A stretch of DNA of 64,000 nucleotides, taken from contig CM045762.1 of assembly GCA_025200525.1 (NCBI GenBank), positions 1,550,001-1,614,000 of the forward strand, in the 5' to 3' direction. Position 1 is the first letter of the stretch, and each line of letters opens with the position of its first letter. Both the position numbers and the translations under genes were made by a program. The stretch comes from Camellia lanceoleosa (Eukaryota > Streptophyta > Magnoliopsida > Ericales > Theaceae). Of the stretch, positions 57,651-64,000 are shown one piece after another. A model generated the notes under the pieces. The model saw only the letters and a list, made by a program, of their open reading frames with translations, made no database searches and was not told the DNA's origin.

Positions 57651-57709
57651 ATTGCTTGGGGGTATCGACGGTTCGAAGCAATTGTGCTACAAACCGCCCT
57701 AGCAAAAGG

Positions 57710-57910
57710 ATAAATAAAAGCGAAAAAGAAATAAATAACCGAATAAATAAAGCAAAGATAACAAATTAAATTGAATACACCACACAAATGAAAGTATACA
57801 AACGGCAAAGATAACGGCTTAAATTGAATACACCACACACAATGGGTATACAAACGGGCAAAGATAACGGCTTGAATTGAATACACCACACACACGGGTA
57901 TACAACAACA
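57710..57910. repeat. Tandem repeat, about 55-60 bp unit, in the 5' leader of element B
   Basis: Three units with TTGAATACACCACACA, then GTATACAAACGGCAAAGAT and AACGGCTT. It lies between the 5' LTR and gag. Confidence 0.85.
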
Positions 57911-58520
57911 CACGCTTGGTAAGCCGGTTATACATCGCCTCAAATACCGGCCAATATTCTCAGATCACTGTTTCGATAAATCAATCCGATATCCGCGACA
58001 ACCGATTCCCAACATCTTGGATAATGCCCGCAGTTCGATTCCCAAATTCAAAAACCGATGCCCGCAGTTCGATGCCCAAACTCATATCGATACATGCATT
58101 CTCAGAGGCACACTCTAACAAGCACATAGCGTATAAGTGAGAGCCAAAACACCCCTATGTTGGGGTAGGGTTTCCTGCCCTATTTTGTCGTGAACTAGGG
58201 TTTCACTACGCACACACGCTTCGCATAACCTATAAACGGTAAGCAACCCGTCCTAGTTTGGAATGGTCACTATGGATCCGAATATGCACTAGGTCGAATG
58301 GTCAAAAGGGTGCCCCGAAAACCGGTTTGTGTTCCCATATCGGGCAGAGTTCAGAACCGCAAGCCTTATGGACATGCCTTGACAAGACAAGCCTCAGCAA
58401 ACCGCCAGAATAGCAGATGGCAAACACGGTGTCCTAGGCGCACAATGCAAATGCAATGCAAAGAAACACACAAAGTAGTCAAAACCAAATATCACGAAGT
58501 TCGAAGTCAAGCTCTCTAAA

Positions 58521-58540
58521 TCCCCAAGAAGTCGCCAGAA
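58521..58540 (-). other. Candidate primer binding site of element B
   Basis: On the minus strand TCTGGCGACTTCTTGGGGAT follows the LTR end (...CGTTATTCT) by three bases. The TGGCGACTxxxTGGGGA form is the type seen after Tat/Ogre LTRs. I could not check which tRNA it matches. Confidence 0.6.
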
Positions 58541-58543
58541 TCA

Positions 58544-61500
58544 GAATAACGCCCATGGGGACCTCGCTAGCTCGGACTCGATTTTTGTTATGTTCTCAAT
58601 CTTGAACCAAAGAGTCCAACCGCAAATCGCTTTGAAGAAAAAGATTTTTGAAAGAAGTGCCAAACATGGATCGCTTTGCGATAACAGAGTCGCCACCTAA
58701 ATATTTTAAAATGGGAAATTTAGGAAACCCCGACTCGGTGCCAAAAGGCCACGTGTCCGCCATCACCAAAGTTGGCTCGAACTTGGGTACGATTAGGGAA
58801 GGTCACATCGTGAGCACCCTCTCGCCGGCCAAAGACCGCCTCTACTAATCATGATATCTCGATTTTGAAAAACATTGTATGCTCTTATTCCATTATTAGC
58901 CTAGGATTACTATGTGATGCTCGCAAAGAAACAAGTATAGATCGGGTCAGTCGAATTGGAACAAAACATTTCATGTTTGTTTGTGAAAGATGGTTTGCTA
59001 CCCGCAGTAGGCTTAAAATACGATTTTGCCACAATCTAGTGGGCTTAACAAACAATCGATGAATTGCTCCAATTCAAATAACCCAACCTCCACCCACGTG
59101 CATTCAAGGCGCTTATATCACATAAGCATTTAGCCTCATGGCAAGCATGCTATCATGGCAACACTCACACGCATGCAAGGATGCTAAAGCATAACCACTT
59201 ACCGAGTACTCCAAGCCAAAACAGAAGCTTATTAGAAATCATGCATGATCCTAAAATATACGTAATGCCTAATGCAACACATGCAAAATGCAACTATAGC
59301 AGAAAGCTCGGCTATTCTAGAGATGGCATATGAAATGCAACGCTAACATGTATTCAACTTAGAATTGAAATACAAATGCGCTTTGTATGATGCGCCGAGT
59401 CGATGCATGCAATACATGAATGATGCAAACATGTCATGTCATCAGATGCTAATTGAAATATGCCCTATATCTAACCATTCAAAGCGGTAAATAAAAGGGA
59501 GAAAGAAATGGGGTTGGAAGACATACATCACACTCACACACCCTTATTACATTTATGCCCTCGCAGAGGGTCCTAATAAATAATAATACGTAATTCAATA
59601 AAAGAATATACAGTCCGGAATAATACAAATTCTAATTAATTACCAAATTAATTACAAAATAATTGAGACTGGCGTGCAAGCCGTGGACCGCCCGCTTCGT
59701 GGATAGTATATATCGGGTCGCTGGCGCAGAATCCACCGATGCCCCGATTAGCCTCGCTTGCGCTTTTTCTAATTGCGTGCCGATTCTAAAGTCGATAATT
59801 CTTCATTTTTGCCGCAACGGAGAGCGGGAAAGGGCATAGCAAAGGTATTTCACAAATATATGCATGTCTCGATCCTCGCGCCACCAATCACGCATATCGA
59901 TGCATGATGGCCGAGGAGCGATTTGCACAACTCAATATTGGGATGAATACACATGAATGCTACGAATGGGATGTTTCGAAATGCGTGCCCACGCACGCAA
60001 AACCGAGGCGATCGAAGATGAAAATCGGATAAACCGGCAAGTGCCTCAGTGCGTGCCTGGTAGCGCAAACCGAGACGAAACCAAAATGGAGATCAGATAA
60101 AACTGGAGTGCCTCGAAATGCGTGCACACGGGCACGCAAACCGAGGCGATGATGTAATGAGAAAAAAGGATAAAACCAAAGTGCCTTGAAATGCGTGCAC
60201 ACGGACACGCAAACCGAGGCGATGATGTAATGAGAAAAACGGATAAAACCAACGTGCCTCGAAACGCGTGCCCACAGGCGCGCAAATCGAGGCGATGATG
60301 AAAGAATGAAAATCGGATAAGACCGAAGTGCCTCGAAACGCGTGCCCACCGGCGCGCAAATCGAGGCGATGATGAAAGGAGAAAATCGGATAAGACCGAA
60401 GTGCCTCGAAACGCGTGCCCACCGGCGCGCAAATCGAGGCGATGATGAAAGAATAAAAATCAGATAAATCGGCAGCCAAACGCGTGCCCACAGCGCCGCA
60501 AATCGAGGCGATGATGAAATGCAATGAAATGGCATACGGAATGCCGGATGGACTTACACCAACATGGGAGAGCCTCACCACTCACATAGGAGGCCGCGGC
60601 AAAAAAAAGTCGCCAAACGCGCTACACGGACACGCAAATCGAGGCAATGGCATACAAGCATGAAAATGCGATTGGGCTTACGCCAACATGAGAGGGCCTC
60701 AACCACACTCACATAGGCTGCCTAATGATAAGAATGAGGTGCCTCGGCGCGTGCCCATTGGCACGCAAACCGAGGCAATGCAAAATGATACTAATGGCCG
60801 GGAAATGATATGCAAGCATGGTAATGGAATTTCAGCACCTAAATAAAGGGAAAACAGCCCTCAAACAAATCGAACGACACCAAGCATGCATTCATCCCGA
60901 AGTCTAAATTAAGCCCGAATGGCCTATAGCCATGCTATACATGCAAAATATGATCATGGCAGCAAGAACAGTAGCAAGGCAGTCCCAAATATGGCATTTT
61001 TTCAGTAATAAACATGGCCAAAATGCAAGCATAGATATGGCAACAATAGCTCGCAAGAATACGGTAAAAGAGAGGATTTTCAAAGCAAGTAGTATATAGA
61101 AAATTCAAATAGAAAAATTTTATTCTACAACATGAAAGAGGGCCCAAAAATAAGCATATATGCAGAAGATGGCAGCCTCTAAATCATAAGACAAATATGC
61201 TAGAAATAGAAGGCAAAAATGAAGCCACAAGGGGGTATAACCTAAGACATGCAATCTATACACCAAATGACCAAACCTTCTTCATGAAACATGTAAAGGG
61301 GGTCAAAATAAGACTAAAACCAGTAGGGGTCGAAGTCCTAAAACCAAGCACAAATAGGCCAAAAATTGCATGCAAAAAGTGGCACACTTGATGAGATTTG
61401 AAGGAGGTGATAGATACAAAGGCCAAATGAAGTTGAGCCTATCTACAATGTTGTAGAGGGGCTCATTTTAAGCACAAAATCAGTATGGGTCGGACCCCCA

Positions 61501-63453
61501 AAAACCAACACAAATAGGTCAATTTTAGCATGCAAAAATGTTACCAACTTGAGGAATATTGAAGGAACTAGTGTATACAAACACCAAATGAGGTTGGGCC
61601 CTTCTGCAAAGTTGTAGAGGGGCTCATTTTAAGCACAAAAGCAGTAGGGGTCGGAGCCCCAATTCTCAACCAATTAAAGGATAGAAAAGGATCAAGAAAA
61701 TGCCCTAAAAGTTGGTTTTGAATACTTACCCTTGAAGACTTGTCTTTCTTGCTTCTTGGCTTGATTTGTGGCTTATCAACCTCTGAAATCCACTTCCTTG
61801 CTGCTGAATCGAAGTTGGAATGGTGAGGCTTAGGGTTGATGAAGGAATCAAGAACTTGAAGCTTTTTGGAGTTTTTAGCTATGGAGATGGAGGTTTTGCC
61901 TTGGTGTTCTTGAAGAGATTTTTTCCAACCTTGAAGAAGGAGGGGAGGGCCTTCAAATAGGCAAGAAGTGGGGTAAAAGGAGGAAAGCACCCAATCTTTC
62001 CTCCCGAAATATCCCTGATGCCCCAGGATATGTTGAAGATATCCTGACAAATTGAACAGTCAGAAGCAAGAATCTGGCCGGCCAGGTATTTTTGGCCAAG
62101 GTGGCCGGCCACCCACCCACCATGGCCGGCCACCCACCTCCCATGGCCGGCCAGCCACCTCAAAAAACCAACTTCAAAATTTCTGGCCGACCACCATACA
62201 AGAGTGTCCTTCCATGTGTAGAATAAGGCCCTGTGGTCGGAATTTGGCAACACTGAACCAGGAGTCACAACATAGAGCTTGAAGGAGAGGCCCAAAAATG
62301 AAAGGCACAATTTCTGGCCGACCACCATACCAAAGTGTCCTCCCATGTGTGTAGAATAAGGCCCCAGGGTCGGAATTTGGCAACATTGAACCAAGAGCCA
62401 CAACATAGAGCTTGAAGGAGAGGCCCAAAAATGAAACTCACAGTTTCTGGCCGACCAGTAGTTGGTAGGGTCCTCCCAGGTGTCCTGATCACAAATATGT
62501 AACTTTGGTTGGAAGAAAATACCCCCAAGGTGTTCAACATTGGCCCGGAAGTGAGCAAAACGGGCTCCGGAGGAGCGAAACTGGTTATCTGGGATAATTG
62601 CTGGCCTCCCACCCCCCAGTGATCTTCCTGGTGTTGAAACAGAGGTACCTGCCAAGTTTGAACAAAAACTAATGAGAAATGAACGTCGGCCAAAACCGAG
62701 CAAATCGATCCCGAAAATGGGTCAAAGGTGCCGAAGTGATGTTCGGCAACAAGTGGGTATCCGCGACCCCTGTCCTCTGGAATGACAAAACAGAGGTACC
62801 GCCAAAACCGGAGAAGATGGATGTGAAATGAATGCTCGGGACCAAAACCGCCGGTTTGGGGTCCCAAAACCGCTATGAGCACCGAAGTGGCATACGGCCA
62901 CGGCGGGCATCGGGGCCCCAGGTTCCTCGAAATATTAAAATGAGGTCTCCGCCAAAACCGGAGAAGGCCGATGAAATGAATGCTCGGGACCAAAACCGCC
63001 GGTTGGGGTCCCGAAATGGGTCGCCGCACCGGTGGTGTTCGGCCGCGGGCATCAGGGCCCCAAAGGTCCCCTAACACTAAAACAGAGGCACATGCAAAAA
63101 AACCGGAGAACTCGGAGATGGTTGGGCGGTCCCGAGCCGAGGCACGCGGCCTGACGGCTCGAAAACCGGGTACCGGGCTCCGAAATGGGCAGAATGGCCT
63201 ACGGCCACGAAATGCAGCTCACGGCCACCGGGAGATAGTCTACAGGACCACTCCCTTCCCTCGGGAAAGAAAACAGAGAAAACCGAGCCTGGTTCGCAAA
63301 CCGAGACAAGGTAGAGAAAAGGGTTCGGGAGTCCGGAGGCAGGGCGCACGGCCGCGACTCTGAAACTCTTGAACAAGCACATGATGCAACATCACCGAGC
63401 ACTCAACCGGTGACGTCTGAGTCTTAAGGTCGGTCAAAAATGGGGTGTCTACA
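58544..63453 (-). repeat. 5' LTR of element B
   Basis: It is 4910 bp. On the minus strand it starts TGTAGACACCCC (63453 leftwards) and ends ...CGTTATTCT. It is collinear with 38772-43651 but generally better preserved around CTGG/CCAGG (for example TTTCTGGCCGACC here against TTTCGCCGACC in the other). Tandem zones are at 59990-60530, 61390-61670, 62170-62450 and 62790-63100. Confidence 0.92.
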
Positions 63454-64000
63454 GTTTCCGATTTGCTGCAACAGAGAGCAAGAAAGGGGCATGGCAAAGT
63501 ATTTTCAACATATGTGTGCATGACCACTCTCCCCATTATTGCACAAGCTCCAGAGAGTGTAGTCCTCGATCCTCGTGCCACCAATCACACATCTCAATGC
63601 ATGGTGGCCGAGGAGTTGGATTGCACGACTCGATGTAAAATGAATGCACATATAAACACAACAAGGCCTAAACTCCATCATGGGTAATCCGGAATGTCAG
63701 CGACCGAGAATCGAGGCACGTTTTGTCACTTGGAGTACGAAACGTCCCTCGTTTCCCGTGTTTGGACTAAACCCTATTCCAAACGGAATGCAATATACAT
63801 GGCATACACAATACGACTAGCATGCAACCCTAAACGCAATGCAACATAACCACGCTAGCATACGAGGGATGATATGCAAACATGCAACTAGCATACACAA
63901 TGCTATGAACTAAGAATGGCATACTCAATGCACGTGAACTATATGGCATATGCAATGCACATACGAAGATGGACATGCACGAAGACATGAACAAGGCATA
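63454..64000 (-). mobile_element. Tat/Ogre-type LTR, copy A2, right part (continues beyond window)
   Basis: The sequence resumes after the second GTTTC as CGATTTGCTGCAACA. It aligns with 33685-34260 of A1 (GGGGCAC/TGGCAAAGTATTT, GTACGAAA(T/C)GTCCCTCGTTTC). This fits one LTR split by element B. Confidence 0.85.

Larger units (their letters stand above)
38772..63453 (-). mobile_element. Giant Tat/Ogre-type Ty3/gypsy element B (24.7 kb) with an antisense plant-mobile-domain gene
   Basis: Two direct LTRs of about 4.9 kb flank about 14.9 kb. The target duplication is GTTTC (38767-38771 and 63454-63458). The A1 copy at about 33685 shows the same site uninterrupted (TGGTTTCTGATTTTCTGCAAC). On the minus strand the order is 5' LTR (58544-63453), primer site, gag, protease, reverse transcriptase, two RNase H-like regions, integrase, then an opposite-strand gene and the 3' LTR. 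Gag (MIVRNLQPGLMKKMILIPFP) and pol motifs match the Tat/Ogre lineage. Frames are broken many times by small indels. Confidence 0.9.

Overview
The window looks like repeat-dense DNA from a flowering plant, probably a eudicot nuclear genome. It has CT-rich gene leaders, GT-AG introns, plant-specific gene families (FAR1-related, GRF zinc finger, plant mobile domain) and nested LTR retrotransposons of the Ty3/gypsy Tekay-like, Ty3/gypsy Tat/Ogre-like and Ty1/copia kinds. Only one ordinary host gene looks intact: a two-exon FAR1-related factor at 19119-20722 (+). Everything else with recognisable coding content is a transposable element or a broken gene carried by one.

Left block (1-15.5 kb). A decayed Mutator-like (MULE) transposase gene is the substrate. 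An LTR (1-1297, start outside the window) abuts it, and a complete Tekay-like gypsy element (1508-13422) splits it; its reading frame runs from one flank directly into the other. The gypsy element has 2.4 kb LTRs, a tRNA-Met primer site, a single gag-pol frame with 11 in-frame stops and one frameshift, and a chromodomain split by a reverse-oriented solo LTR (8528-10804, target duplication ATCCC). Downstream of the MULE, on the minus strand, is a small GRF-zinc-finger/transmembrane gene with one early stop.

Middle (15.5-25.8 kb). The FAR1-related gene with a probable long leader intron, followed by AT-rich intergenic DNA with several short foldback (MITE-like) elements and a candidate copia LTR.

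Right block (25.8-64 kb). A degenerate copia polyprotein is split by a gypsy solo LTR (29048-31968, target duplication ATTGT) and cut at 32165 by a large Tat/Ogre-type LTR (A1). A second LTR of the same family (A2) starts inside or against A1 at 37402. A2 is itself split by a 24.7 kb Tat/Ogre element B (38772-63453, minus orientation, target duplication GTTTC, LTRs of about 4.9 kb). The related A1 copy at about 33.68 kb shows the uninterrupted form of the same site, which supports the boundaries.

The most interesting content is inside element B. Between pol and the 3' LTR, on the strand opposite gag-pol, lies a multi-exon gene (about 44.66-48.62 kb, +) encoding a plant mobile domain protein. 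It shows its own TATA box, a leader intron, several coding exons and an acidic C-terminal tail. An array of GGTCGGCC-type motifs sits upstream of its TATA box, resembling motif arrays in the LTRs. Comparison of the two B LTRs also shows many small differences centred on C(A/T)G and C(A/T)GG. Many B frameshifts may therefore be consensus errors at methylated sites rather than real lesions.
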